This document shows positions 45,988 to 58,060 of a stretch of 64,000 bases of DNA, piece by piece. The stretch's first letter is position 1. The number at the start of each line of letters is the position of its first letter. The position numbers and the translations under genes are program-made. Source of the stretch: Strigamia acuminata (taxonomy: Eukaryota > Arthropoda > Chilopoda > Geophilomorpha > Linotaeniidae); the NCBI GenBank assembly GCA_949358305.1, contig OX442314.1, positions 46,260,581 to 46,324,580 of the forward strand. Direction: 5' to 3'. The notes below the pieces were generated by a model that was not told where the DNA came from, made no database searches, and was given only the letters and a program-made list of their open reading frames with translations.

Positions 45988-46663
45988 CCGTAGGAGAAAT
46001 TTGTTGTCATGTTTTGCTTTGTTATTTTTCTCATTTTTCGACATTATGCATTTGTTATGTCTCGATTAAGCATTAAGTATTATGCAGCTTTTATTCCCTG
46101 TTTATGATTTTCGACACTAAGAGTGTCCTTATGTATATCTGTACAAAATCCATCATGGCAGCCCACACAATGTTGAGCTGCTTACTCATGTTTTCCAAGT
46201 CAAATGGAAATCCTTTTGTAAGTCATTAGTATTAATTAAATGTTTTATTATTTTTCAACCGTTGAGTTTATTTTGGCACGTTTTATAAGTGCATTTCATT
46301 GTTTCTTTGCTCGATATTCGCATCGAGACCGTGCGTGCCACTGTGCGTGCATTTCCTACGAGTTAGGCCTCATTACAAACATCGCTTCCACTTCAGTTTT
46401 CACGCCGAATGCGCACTCCTCTGCTACACAACGGCGGGAAACCGCACTGGAAGGTGGTGGTTCCCGAACAGCTGATTACTTCTGCGCATTTCGAAAGCTC
46501 CCCTTCAGACGCGAAGAAAACGGAATCACGTCTCCAGCAGAGACACTGGTGGCCACGTATGGCGCAACAGACAGAACAAGTGGTGAAGACGTCCCGTTAT
46601 TGTCTGTCGCATAATCGCCTTACCCACAAGGCCCCCTGGTCTTCTCGCTCTGCGTCGGATTCC

Positions 46664-48259
46664 GTCCAGACCATTTGAGGTGGTCCAGACCATTTGAAGT
46701 GGTCCAGACCATTTGAGGTGGTCCAGACCATTTGAGGTGGTCCAGACCATTTGAGGTGGTCCAGACCATTTGAGGTGGTCCAGACCATTTGAGGTGGTCC
46801 AGACCATTTGAGGTGGTCCAGACCATTTGAGGTGGTCCAGACCATTTGAGGTGGTCCAGACCATTTGAGGTGGTCCAGACCATTTGAGGTGGTCCAGACC
46901 ATTTGAGGTGGTCCAGACCATTTGAGGTGGTCCAGACCATTTGAGGTGGTCCAGACCATTTGAGGTGGTCCAGACCATTTGAGGTGGTCCAGACCATTTG
47001 AGGTGGTCCAGACCATTTGAGGTGGTCCAGACCATTTGAGGTGGTCCAGACCATTTGAGGTGGTCCAGACCATTTGAGGTGGTCCAGACCATTTGAGGTG
47101 GTCCAGACCATTTGAGGTGGTCCAGACCATTTGAGGTGGTCCAGACCATTTGAGGTGGTCCAGACCATTTGAGGTGGTCCAGACCATTTGAGGTGGTCCA
47201 GACCATTTGAGGTGGTCCAGACCATTTGAGGTGGTCCAGACCATTTGAGGTGGTCCAGACCATTTGAGGTGGTCCAGACCATTTGAGGTGGTCCAGACCA
47301 TTTGAGGTGGTCCAGACCATTTGAGGTGGTCCAGACCATTTGAGGTGGTCCAGACCATTTGAGGTGGTCCAGACCATTTGAGGTGGTCCAGACCATTTGA
47401 GGTGGTCCAGACCATTTGAGGTGGTCCAGACCATTTGAGGTGGTCCAGACCATTTGAGGTGGTCCAGACCATTTGAGGTGGTCCAGACCATTTGAGGTGG
47501 TCCAGACCATTTGAGGTGGTCCAGACCATTTGAGGTGGTCCAGACCATTTGAGGTGGTCCAGACCATTTGAGGTGGTCCAGACCATTTGAGGTGGTCCAG
47601 ACCATTTGAGGTGGTCCAGACCATTTGAGGTGGTCCAGACCATTTGAGGTGGTCCAGACCATTTGAGGTGGTCCAGACCATTTGAGGTGGTCCAGACCAT
47701 TTGAGGTGGTCCAGACCATTTGAGGTGGTCCAGACCATTTGAGGTGGTCCAGACCATTTGAGGTGGTCCAGACCATTTGAGGTGGTCCAGACCATTTGAG
47801 GTGGTCCAGACCATTTGAGGTGGTCCAGACCATTTGAGGTGGTCCAGACCATTTGAGGTGGTCCAGACCATTTGAGGTGGTCCAGACCATTTGAGGTGGT
47901 CCAGACCATTTGAGGTGGTCCAGACCATTTGAGGTGGTCCAGACCATTTGAGGTGGTCCAGACCATTTGAGGTGGTCCAGACCATTTGAGGTGGTCCAGA
48001 CCATTTGAGGTGGTCCAGACCATTTGAGGTGGTCCAGACCATTTGAGGTGGTCCAGACCATTTGAGGTGGTCCAGACCATTTGAGGTGGTCCAGACCATT
48101 TGAGGTGGTCCAGACCATTTGAGGTGGTCCAGACCATTTGAGGTGGTCCAGACCATTTGAGGTGGTCCAGACCATTTGAGGTGGTCCAGACCATTTGAGG
48201 TGGTCCAGACCATTTGAAGTGGTCCAGACCATTTGAGGTGGTCCAGACCATTTGAGGTG
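46664..48259. repeat. 19-bp satellite, ~84 near-perfect copies
   Basis: Unit ggtccagaccatttgaggt, repeated for about 1.6 kb with almost no variation. The only clear variants (tttgaagtgg) sit in the first few and last few units. Each unit contains a small inverted repeat TGGTC-CA-GACCA. Since 19 is not a multiple of three and the minus strand has no stop in any frame, three long artificial frames (538-589 codons) cross it. A short related cluster of accgctgacta repeats follows at 48297-48345. Confidence 0.97.
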
Positions 48260-48359
48260 ATCGCTATGGACCATGCTGGCCCATTTCGCCCGCACGACTA
48301 AAACCGCTGACTATAACCGCTGACTAAAACCGCTGACTAAAACCGCAGCTGCAATGCAT

Positions 48360-48880
48360 GAGCGGTGTTTAACTTTTCACAACCCCTCAAACTCTCTGGA
48401 TGAAGGATATGACATTAACATTGATTAACTGATTAACAGTTTAATTGGGAGCCCAATCCCAGAAGCCAGAGGAGACAAAAACTATTCTGCGTCCCATGAC
48501 CAATCCAACGAATGTATGGCCAACACTGACAAATTTGACTTTTTTTTGTTTAATAATTGTTTATTTTAATTGTTAATTGTTTATTTTATTTGTTAATTGT
48601 GGCTGACCTCATGGAAGATGATGAGAAGATGGTGTGAGGATTTGTTTTTATTTTTTTTTGTTTAAATTGTGAAGTGTGCGTCTCAATTTTTTTTATCGTT
48701 GGTTGCTGTTGGGTTTTTGAACCCTTTGCAGCTGTTTTCACCTTTTTTTCGTGGCGGATATTCCCAATACCCTTAATTTGCAAAAATTCCATCTATATGC
48801 ACCTCAGCTGCGTTGCTTAAAACCGTTAGCAATTCCGGTACCACAAAAACAGAAATCAAAGCCTCATTAGCTGTGTGCAA
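48360..48880 (+). repeat. Partner of the 36.0-37.6-kb segment
   Basis: It carries the same three islands as 35985-37620 but is collapsed: the minisatellite has two units and the two-exon gene is absent. In the first island the codon that is TGA at 36178 is TGG here. Confidence 0.5.
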
Positions 48881-48925
48881 TGTAGTTTGGTAGAATGATT
48901 TCCCATCACGAGTTATGGCAGCAAC

Positions 48926-50105
48926 TTGGTACTCACCAAGCAAATCCCCCAAATGCAGATCCTAATATCCTCAGCAACAAGTAACTCAAATTCGAATCTA
49001 TCCAAGCACTTGAGACGGCAGCATTTAATCGAGCCTAAGGAATACACCAAAAGCAAAGCCAATCTGCAGTCGAGTAAGAGACAACTGGAAAACGATCATG
49101 GTGGTGTTGGATCGGTTAAGCGCCAGACCACTCTTTCAAACTGGCGTTTTAAAATGCCACATGCTTTAACTGAGGAGGAAAGAGATAAGTTGCGTGGTGG
49201 CCAAATACACTTGTGCCAAGTAACGCATATTCAAATTGACATTTAAGTTTATGTTCATTTTTTTTAAAGTAAAGCCCATTGTTTGTTCTTTAAGATACAT
49301 TTATTTGTTTTGATTAGAAACATTTTTTAGGGTTTGAATTTCATCATTTAAATTTTTTAACATTAAAAAATACATGCGGCCCAATACACATGAGTGTGTG
49401 TACTGAAGGGTATGCACGACCTCACAAGTTAGATCTGTGGACTGCTAACAACAAGAGTTATTTGGGAATTACAGCTCATTGCCTGATCGATGATTCGTTC
49501 GAATGGAAATCTGTTGGCATTGCGTGCACTAGAATAATCGGCTCCCATACACATAATGCAATTGCAGAAAAGCTTGTGGAAGGTTTTGAAAAATCTGCCA
49601 TTTTAGACAAAATTACTCGCACCATTACAAATAATGGAAGTAATTTTGTTAATGCGTTTAAAGAATTCCAAATTGAGTTTGGGGACAAGAATAAAAAGGA
49701 AGATGCTGCAAGTACGATTGATGCTGAAAAAAGGAGAAGCAAGATAAGGCTGCCGACAATTCAAACCTTGGTTATTCGACTCGAACGATTACATTTTATT
49801 TTGAATCATATGCAACCACTGGCGACTGCAGTCTTAAACGACACCAGAAAGAGGTTTATTTTAGCATCAGTTACTCTTCCTTACACATTTCCTCATTGTT
49901 TGTTAAGTAAAAATTCCATTGGGACAGTTTACACACATCTAGTAAATCGTGTTTATTTTTTCCCTAGACAACTCTGGATTATTGCAGTACCCACTTCCGG
50001 AATTAAGTGATGATCCATTCAAAATCAAAAAAATAATGGATCAGCATTTCGAGGACACTACCGCTTCATTAACTTACGAATTACAGCAATTTAAAATTTA
50101 AAAGC
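48926..50105 (+). pseudogene. Decayed hAT (BED-type) transposase
   Basis: The first part (48926-49246) ends a BED-like zinc finger with SNLSKHLRRQH. The second (49390-50010) holds the hAT catalytic-core region DLWTANNKSYLGITAHCLID...GSHTHNAIAEKL...TNNGSNFVNAF, as in ZBED-like transposases. Frames are broken between and after these blocks and the C-terminal dimerisation region was not found. Terminal repeats were not identified. Confidence 0.75.
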
Positions 50106-50937
50106 TCTGGCAACTTTCGTAAAAAAGTACAAGAATGTGAGGAAACAATTCCGTAACTCTTTCTTTGAATGTCAACATTAAAAAAATTTTGTTTATGGTC
50201 AATATAAGGTTGAAACTTTTGTAAATGCTACATTCATGCAGGAATGCAGGCTTACAATACAAAGACAAGTAAATGCCACATTAATTTGAGCAATGCGGGC
50301 TTACAATACAAACACAATTCCGGTATTTTAGCAATTTTATATACCAGAGCTCTCTTCTGGTTCCACTGTGACATGTCAAGTCATCAGTTTTTCCAGGGGT
50401 GACCACGTGGAGGTAGAGAGTTGGATTTTACACCCCCAAAGAAAACAAAGGCTACATCATTAAATCGAAATGTGCCACACCAATTGAAACCATTAAAAAT
50501 AAGCAACTTTAGATATAACAAAAATGAAAATATTCCCGAAAATATTTTATATGCTGAGCTTATTAGACTTCAAAATTATTTTAGAAATGTAATGAAAATC
50601 TTTTGGGCAAATTTCAATTCGATTCGATAGAACACAATTTATCAGAATTTGAAAACTTCTCTCGTTTGTAATCAAAATCCAATTCCGAGAAAGCATTAAT
50701 TTCGGTAATAAAAAATGCTGGGATTGAAATTGAGGATAAATGAAACAAATTAATGTCAATTAAAGAAGAAAAAAGCATCGGGAATACAACCAGGTCCAAT
50801 ATGTCCGCCGTCTCTGCGTCTCTACCTCCATCGTGCAACGACACAATTTACCGCAACTTGGACAATTCTCCAGTTTGTGACCATAACGCAGCTTTGAGCA
50901 TCGGTAACACAAATTGGTGAAACAAATTACTGCAGAT

Positions 50938-52708
50938 TGTGACGATTCTACTTTTAGGCTAATTTATTAGCCAATTTGAGATAGATAAATCAGTTTAAAC
51001 AAGACGTCGCTAAGACTAGCAACAACCTAACCGAGATAAGCTACGGAAGTCTTTACAAATGTGAATACGTGATCGAATAGAAATAACTTACAGTTTTAGT
51101 GTGACATAACATATTTATTAATCATAATAACATAAGAAGGTTCTGAGCGCGTGTAAGCGGGCGGCATCAACTGGTTGAGGATCCGGGCGAAGCCAGAGGG
51201 ATACAGCTGACTTGCGGCATCGTCACAAATAACGCTACGGAGACGTATTTGGTCCGCAGCTCGATTACCTAATAATGTGAAGAGTCCTTCGCATAAGAAT
51301 AGGAATATTCGGCAGAATAGGAATATTCGGCAGAATATTCCATGTTTTCAAATGAATAAAAGTAAAGTGATTAACAGAATATAACAAATGAATTGTTATA
51401 TAAATATTAATTGGGCGGGGACCGTCACGACAATTGAGAGAACGTCGCGGGAGTTGTTGAGACTCCATCCGCCAGCATGCCTTACGACGACAAGATCTCG
51501 TGATCAGGCGCCGAGTATTTGTTTGTACGCTTTAGATCGCTGTCGGTGGTACCAACCACCAGGTAAACATTTCTATGGACTTACCGGTATAATAAGTATT
51601 GCCAATACAGGATTACCAATGCCCGAGTAATTTGTTTAACACAGTGTTGTTCGACTCCTGTTCACGGGTTACTAACCCGAAGGGTACGATGGGGCGGGGA
51701 CCGTCACGACGGTCGAGAGAACCATCGCGGGAGGATTTGACTCCTCCATCCGCCAGCATGCCTTACGATGACGGGGTCAGTGGACCGAGCACTGGGTAAA
51801 ATATTAATCAGCCACTGCTGTTGGATTACCATTATCCAGGTAGTTATTTAACGCAATGTCTTTACGGATATTGCTCACGGGCTACCAACCCGGCGTAGTG
51901 TGCCTGTTAATAAGCCTTTAACCGGCCTTTAACATGCGGAGGGACCAGCCACAAATGTGGGGGCCCCGGGAGAACAATTTACAACAACCATCCTGCAGCG
52001 AGCTGTGGCCAGTTAGCTGAGGGACCTACTTTCATTTAGCAAGGTCGTACTGTATACGACCGTTATATTAAGCCACCGTACGAAATCTAACTGTCCCGTA
52101 GAACGGCAAGCTAACGTTACGGGACCATTTCATGCGAATGCATGTCTATTACCGGGTTGGTCTTCCCGAAATAGCCCTACAACAGCAATAACAATATAGT
52201 AATGAATACCAATTGTGGAGAGCTGAGGTGGCCTGATGTGTCGATAGAGAAAGTGAGATCAAACGATAACAACAATTCAACTATAGACAATATAGACATA
52301 TTCAGTTATCAAGCCAGGGGGATACTGGGTGGAAAACTAATGCTTATATAGTCCTTGAGAAATACTAGATTGGCGACAGCCAATCAGCACACGAATCGGC
52401 GGATTCGTGGGTCACTAGTCCGGACCTAATATAAGACTATGGGTTCGGACCTAGCAGAGGACTGGGTCAAGAAGGGTCCGATTGGTTCCCTTCGGAAGGT
52501 CAGTAGACTGGGCATTGATTCGGTAGAATCAATATCTTTAAGTAATTAATACTTAATTATGCTTAATAAAATATTTATATTTTATTCCTCTCTTTGCAAA
52601 GTAATGATTTATCATAACTCTTGACTTTCTCGAGTTTAAACTGTGCGCGTTATTTAAACAGCGCCGTCTAGTGTGAACATTGGTAAATACGGTTTTATAA
52701 CCGTCACA
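50938..52708. mobile_element. Long LTR-like element (1771 bp)
   Basis: Ends TGTGACG and CGTCACA (7-bp inverted, TG...CA), flanked by a 4-bp duplication AGAT (50934-50937, 52709-52712). No convincing coding capacity. It contains a diverged tandem duplication of about 277 bp (51413 and 51690) around the motif gccagcatgccttacga. Best read as a very long solo LTR or a non-autonomous element. The 800 bp before it (50110-50930) hold nothing recognised. Confidence 0.7.
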
Positions 52709-52993
52709 AGATTAATGAGAATTAGACCATCGGAAACAGCGAAATATACCCATCTGATGAAACAAGCCAGTGTGCCTCCATTGTCAATTATGTCTACGGG
52801 GGTTACAATTTGAAAAACACGCATTCATTGTAAAGATAGAACCAATCTTCATAGCTAATTAATTTTTTAGATTTACTTCTTTCGAGTTTCAACGTTTATA
52901 AATCGGTTCAAATCGATCAAAAAAAAAAATTTAAACTTTTATTTCAATTTTTCTGCACAGAATCAATAGTATAATGAATCTATACATTCCTTC

Positions 52994-53494
52994 ATGGAAA
53001 AAAATTTAACCTACAAACAAAACAATTTTCGCCCTCTATTGAAACATATCCAAAACAACATCTCCCGCCCCACCTATTCCCAACAAAACAATGCATCGGG
53101 CCTAAACACACTCTTCGAAATTCCCGTCCCATCTCACATCACCAATTCCAGCCCCCCCGCTCCAAATTCTTGTGTAATCCAAACCCGGAACGACCACCAA
53201 ACGATGGACGAAAAACTGAACCAAGTGCGCCTGAACCTCGCCTCGAAGAAACTGCGCGAAATGCGCGAAAACCAAATCCTGACGGACGTGATGCTCAAGT
53301 GCAAGGGCGGCAGCATCCACGCACACCGCTGCGTCCTAATGGCCACCAACTCCTTCTTCTACAACATCTTCTGCGACAACCTCACCGGCGACTTGGGCAT
53401 CCAGATCGAGTTCGAGCACTGGAACGTCGACGTCATGGTCGTCGTCATCAGCACGCTCTACGGCGACGTGCCCCAGACCTTCAAGTCAAGTTAA
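52994..53494 (+). CDS. BTB/POZ-domain protein, truncated
   Basis: ATG 52994. A low-complexity N-terminus of about 70 residues precedes a BTB core at about 90-160: LTDVMLKCKGG, then AHRCVLMATNSFFYNIF. The second half of the domain is missing. The exon is markedly GC-rich in third positions, unlike its AT-rich surroundings. The frame ends (TAA 53492) just after the sequence turns into the peptide module (caagttaaataaaagcc). So the gene was cut by that insertion or duplication, or a downstream exon is used through an unrecognised donor near 53484. BTB proteins act as dimerising adaptors in transcription or ubiquitin ligation. Confidence 0.6.
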   Translation: MEKNLTYKQNNFRPLLKHIQNNISRPTYSQQNNASGLNTLFEIPVPSHITNSSPPAPNSCVIQTRNDHQTMDEKLNQVRLNLASKKLREMRENQILTDVMLKCKGGSIHAHRCVLMATNSFFYNIFCDNLTGDLGIQIEFEHWNVDVMVVVISTLYGDVPQTFKSS

Positions 53495-53601
53495 ATAAAA
53501 GCCTTTAAAAACTAAGTTTTTGGAAAAAGCCTTTTACATTGGTGCTTCAAATAGCCACCAGAGAGCGCTACTACAACAGATTTTTTCGTGATGACTGCGA
53601 C

Positions 53602-53642
53602 CAAGGACGACTACTCCAGTACTACTGGAGTAGTCGTCCTTG
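53602..53642. repeat. 41-bp perfect palindrome insertion
   Basis: Arms of 20 nt with a 1-nt centre (c53622), flanked by a direct repeat CTGCGAC. The equivalent place at 25480-25500 is uninterrupted, so this is a small insertion. Confidence 0.9.
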
Positions 53643-53948
53643 CTGCGACTGTGCCAAAAAACGTTTTAAAAAAGAACTTTTTCTTTACAATATCGAAAAC
53701 CAAAATACACAGGTTTGTAGGGCCGATTAAAACCTCCACAAACTCAGACTGATTTCTGAATATACCGAAATCTTTTTATATAAAAAAAAGCAGTTTAAGA
53801 GTCCGAACCGATGATTTAGTCGCGTACAGATGGCTATAGTAACAGGTGGCGCCAGCAACGTCAGAAGTTAAAACAAACACAAACGCACAAACAAACATTC
53901 GAGTCAAGTTAAATAAAAGACTTTAAAAACAGAAAAATGGCAAATTTC

Positions 53949-53979
<31 letters not shown>

Positions 53980-54822
53980 CATTACAATTTTATTTTTATT
54001 TATTAGCTTTCAAAAATTTTTATCAAATATTTTAACAATGTTTGGTTCTTGAACTTCTTGATTCAGTGTCCAAATAGCAACTTTGGTTTCCAAAGTTATT
54101 TTTTTTCTTGCTGGAATTTCTTGGATTTTGAATCTATTATTTTTTTTGTTGTTTGTTATAATTTTATTATAACAAACAACAAAAAAAATAATAGATTCAA
54201 AAATTAAAAAAAAAAAAATTATAAAATTCCTTTGTTTACTCAGTACTTTAGAATGCAATCCAATCTCTTTCTCGCCATACCCTGGTCATTTTTTACCCTC
54301 AAGCAAAAAAAAACATTTTCAAAAAAATCTGTAAATTGATTCTACTCTGACTATTCTAATTAGAAGTACAAAGTAACATTTTTTTTATTACTTTGAAATA
54401 TTACAATATGTGAAAATCTAGTCTTGTAACATTAAAATTGAATTTTATTAATGTAATCATTATTCGGATAAATTGTGTAAGTAGTTATATTTTTAATAAT
54501 AATTTTTTTTAATAATAATAATAATAATTTTTATTAGTTGAGTTCATAACATGATATAATACTTCAACAAAACACAAAATTTCTCTCTTGTAACATTAAA
54601 ATTGAGTTTTATAAATATAATCATTATAAAATCTTTATAATAATTACTAAAATTCTAAATGAAAGTAATAATATTTTTTATATAAAACAAACAATTCACT
54701 AGAATAATCATAGATAATTGGGAAGTTGAATATAGCTTAATTAATTGATTACACAGCTTAATTTCTATACTTATTTTTATTTTAATGATTCTTTTACTCG
54801 GCAAAATAAACAGCGAAAAGGA

Positions 54823-54894
54823 TATATAAAGCGGACAGTTTTTCTCAAAATATCAGAGAAGAACTAGTATTCCTCACTATCACAACACAGAGAA
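54823..54894 (+). promoter_or_regulatory. TATA box and first exon of third peptide gene
   Basis: TATATAAAG at 54823-54831. The non-coding exon ends at 54894 before GTAAGTAT, conserved with the two other copies. Confidence 0.6.
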
Positions 54895-55702
54895 GTAAGT
54901 ATAGTTTTTCTAAATACTTTTATTCAGTAAAATTATTTTCTATGTTAAAAAGTTTAGTTTTAGTTACTTGTTTCATTACAAGAGGGCCCTTCTCACTGCT
55001 TTTGTCTCACCCATAATTTGAAAATGCAACCAAGCGAAATAATTATTTTATAAAAACAAATTGAAGTTCAAATAATTATATCTTATTTCATATTTTTCAA
55101 AATTTTTTTTGTTGAAAAATAATCAGTTTGATTTATAAACACTACAATTAGAAGACAGGCATAATGCTATCCTTGTTTAGAAACAACCACTTTCTCAAAT
55201 ATGAAATTTGTTTCGTATTAATTTTTTACTAAAACTTTTTGACTTTGTTTATGTGATTATCAACTTCATCTTAGGTAAAATTTCTAGTCATTGGTTACTT
55301 ATTTAATTAATTAATCTACATTTAAATTTTCTGCCCCTTAAAAACTCCAACATAACTGTAAAGCTGGCTTCACTGCATTAGATAAAATTTTTAAAAAAAG
55401 TGGAAAATTAAGACAACTTAGAAGAAACGATCCATGTCTACTCAAAATATGGTTACGTATTTTTATTTATCAAAATTTTATCAAAATATTTTAAGGCTTT
55501 CAATACTAATTCAATGTACCACCTCGTTTAATCGCCCGGGCGTTTAATAGTTTTTTGAGCCAACCCCCTCGGTGCCAATTTGAATCCCAGCGCCTTTACG
55601 AACCCGGGCGTTTAAATAGGGAGGTACAGTATGCAAAAATTAATTTTTACTCGATTAGATTTTACTGTAATGTTTTAATAGCTAAGAATTATATGTAAAT
55701 AT

Positions 55703-56209
55703 GGGCAGGGTTCAGATTAGCGCAAATCAAATTTGCGCGAACCGTATTTGCGCCGATCCAAATTTGCGCAAACCAAATTTGCGCGATTCAAATTTGCACC
55801 GACCCAAATTTGCACCGACCCAAATTTGCGCCGACACAAATTTGCGCATGGTCAAATTAGCGCGACGCATGCGCAGAACATTTCGTCGCCGTCGCTGTTA
55901 GGCTGAGTCCGCCTCTCGTATTCCTAAGAATGCTTAGCGCCCCCCCCTTGACCCCCGCGAACCTAACCTTGCCATTTTTTTAAGCAATTCTCCTTCCATT
56001 GAGTAATGGTCGGAAATTAAATAAAGGGCAACTAAATGAAGGGCGACGAAATGAAGAAACCCTGCAAAGGGGGTTGAGTTGAGGGTATCCCAAGGCGCGC
56101 CCTGGCGGTGAGTCGTGACGTATGTTGCGCAAATTTGGACCGGCGCAAATTTGGGCCGGCGCAAATTTGAATCGCGCAAATTTGGTTCGCGCAAATTTGG
56201 TGCTGGCCG
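55703..56209. mobile_element. Fold-back element with CAAATTTGCGC subterminal repeats
   Basis: A 507-bp insertion in the 5' intron of the third peptide gene, flanked by an 8-bp duplication GTAAATAT (55695-55702, 56210-56217). Both ends carry arrays of caaatttgcgc, in opposite orientation left and right (about nine left, five right). No coding capacity. The 8-bp duplication would fit hAT or another class with 8-bp target sites. Confidence 0.75.
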
Positions 56210-56266
56210 GTAAATATCAGCTCTTTTATGTGTATTTTGCAGAACATCCGCGATTTAAAACTCAAA

Positions 56267-56497
56267 ATGAAAGCGATTGGTTTAGTGTTTCTCTTGGTTT
56301 TAATCAGCGTCATCGTTCACAATTTTTGGTAAGCTTGAATTTGGGACTGGTTTCATTATTTAACTCATCTTTGTTTTATTGCTTTTTAAAGTGTTGAAGC
56401 TAGTAGTTTTGATGGTTGTGGTTCTGGATGTCCACAGTCACAACAATGTATGAATCGTCAATGTATGCCTCGTAATAAACGTGGTGGGAAGCGCTAG
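56267..56497 (+). CDS. Small secreted cysteine-rich peptide, third copy
   Basis: Coding exons 56267-56328 and 56392-56497 with a 63-bp intron, 55 residues. The transcript exon starts at 56243. The signal peptide differs from the other copies at only two residues, and intron and flanks are well conserved. The mature part is almost fully different and 10 residues longer, but keeps C-x3-C-x5-C-x4-C and a basic C-terminus (RGGKR). Poly(A) signal at 56532-56537. The contrast between conserved signal exon and diverged mature exon is typical of fast-evolving secreted peptide families. Confidence 0.75.
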
Positions 56498-56592
56498 CAA
56501 GTGAATTAAGAATGGCTTGTGTAGGATTGACAATAAAATTAAAAATTTAAATTTTTGATTACTGATCGTTTGTTTTTTGTTTTTTTAAATGT

Positions 56593-57357
56593 TGTGGTGA
56601 TCTCAAAATATTACCACAATTTGGGAGATAAATTTATTTATCTCCTAAATTGATTTGGCTTGGCACACGCCAAGTCAGATCATGTAACCAAGGGCAGTAA
56701 ACTTCCCTAGGCACATCTCACCCCGGGTTGTCCCGGGTGAAACGGTAATTAACCGTTATGGTGCAATAATTCCTTTGTTGCATCATATTAAGCTAATTGC
56801 GCAGATTATCTGCGCAATTTCAAACCGTGCCAGGCTCGCGCATGCGCTTCGAACGGGACTCTTGATCACAAATACAACCACACAACATCACTGCATTTTC
56901 CTCCTGGTAAAGTATTGATAGTGTACCGTATTGTTATTCAAGACATCCCGCTTTCCTTGTGCAAACCGTGCAAGGCCAGCATCATCGCGTGAATTTAGCC
57001 GTCGCTAATAGTTCCGACTCCCGTGAACCACCGCCATCGTACGTGAGTGTCGGGGAAGACAGCAGTCTTCGTAACAACGAGAAGTTGTTAAGTACGCCAT
57101 ATCGTACTTTGTGCGTGCAACAGTCGTTGCGCGCCATTTCATTGTCAATTCACTTCATTCTTTTCCATTCAGTATTACTCGTATATTTTATTGTATTAAT
57201 CGGTTTAATAAATATATTGTGTCATTTATATTGAATAAACTCTGTTTTTATTTCCTAACTTAACCCTAGACATTGATTTAAGTCTCATAGTAGCATTCAC
57301 CTGCGGTATTCAAGCTAGTTTACTAGAAATTAGTTTGATAAAACCCGGATCGCAGCA
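56593..57357 (+). mobile_element. LTR-like element, family TGTGGTGATC (third module)
   Basis: Starts TGTGGTGATCTC and ends CCCGGATCGCAGCA; 765 bp, diverged from the arm copies but in the same position after the peptide gene. Confidence 0.65.
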
Positions 57358-57525
57358 ATGTGTGAGGGTGACGCCTTTAAACACTACCAACTGGTAGTAC
57401 CGGAAAAGAATGAAACAAGAGAACAACATACAAGATAAATAATTACAACAATGGTTCTCATTGGTTACCTATTTAATTAATTATTCTACATTGAAAATTT
57501 CTGCCCCTTAAAAACTCCAGCATAA

Positions 57526-57950
57526 CTATACTCTAACTCATCATAAGAAGGGGACCAGTTCCTATTGGCAGCCTATTCACCGGTGTAGGGCTACATAAAA
57601 GTAAGCCAAAATACAAACGCTCAAGTTATGGGAAGCCATTTTGTTTCCAAACGGAACAATCGATCATAAATCTCAAAACCAGATTGACATTGCAACCGAT
57701 AAACTGAGCGAACTGAAGAATCATGAGTTTGGAAAAAGTAACAGCTTCAAACATTGCTTCCAGAGTTTTAAAAACATTTTATTATTAAATATTAGTCATT
57801 TTACATCATTTTAAACATAAAAAATAAACAAACTAAATAAAACCACAACAAAACTACTTTTTCTAGTGAAAGTAAACAGGTAACAATTATGAGTAAACAG
57901 GCTCGGACCAATAGGAACTGGTCCCCTTCTTATGATGAGTTAGAGTATAG
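57526..57950. mobile_element. MITE-like element with 43-bp terminal inverted repeats
   Basis: The left end (57526-57568, starting CTATACTCTAACTCATC) is the exact reverse complement of 57908-57950. About 340 bp lie between, including a short frame of no clear origin. The terminal TA could be the target site. It sits at the end of a fourth, short module fragment (57445-57525, matching about 27837-27917). Confidence 0.75.
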
Positions 57951-58060
57951 GCAAGTGATATCATGAAGAGAATTTTAATACAACAGTGTATTAAATTGGA
58001 TTAAGTTTTCATTATCAAAGTAAAATAAATTATTTGAATTAGGTATAAAATTATTAAGAG

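Larger units (their letters stand above)
53484..57357 (+). repeat. Third copy of the cysteine-rich peptide module
   Basis: Collinear with the right arm of the 22.4-34.4-kb inverted repeat: dispersed repeat, TATA box, non-coding exon, signal exon, mature exon and LTR-like element. It lacks the spacer MITE and the gypsy insertion, but carries its own fold-back element (55703-56209) and a 41-bp palindrome (53602-53642). More diverged from the two arms than they are from each other. Confidence 0.85.

Noticed and set aside
46664-48259. CRISPR-like regular repeat
   Set aside because: There are no spacers; units are directly adjacent and the genome is eukaryotic.
46526-48295. Three very long minus-strand reading frames (538-589 codons)
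   Set aside because: They consist of the 19-bp satellite translated in three frames; the repeat has no stops on that strand. No start context, composition or domain supports a protein.
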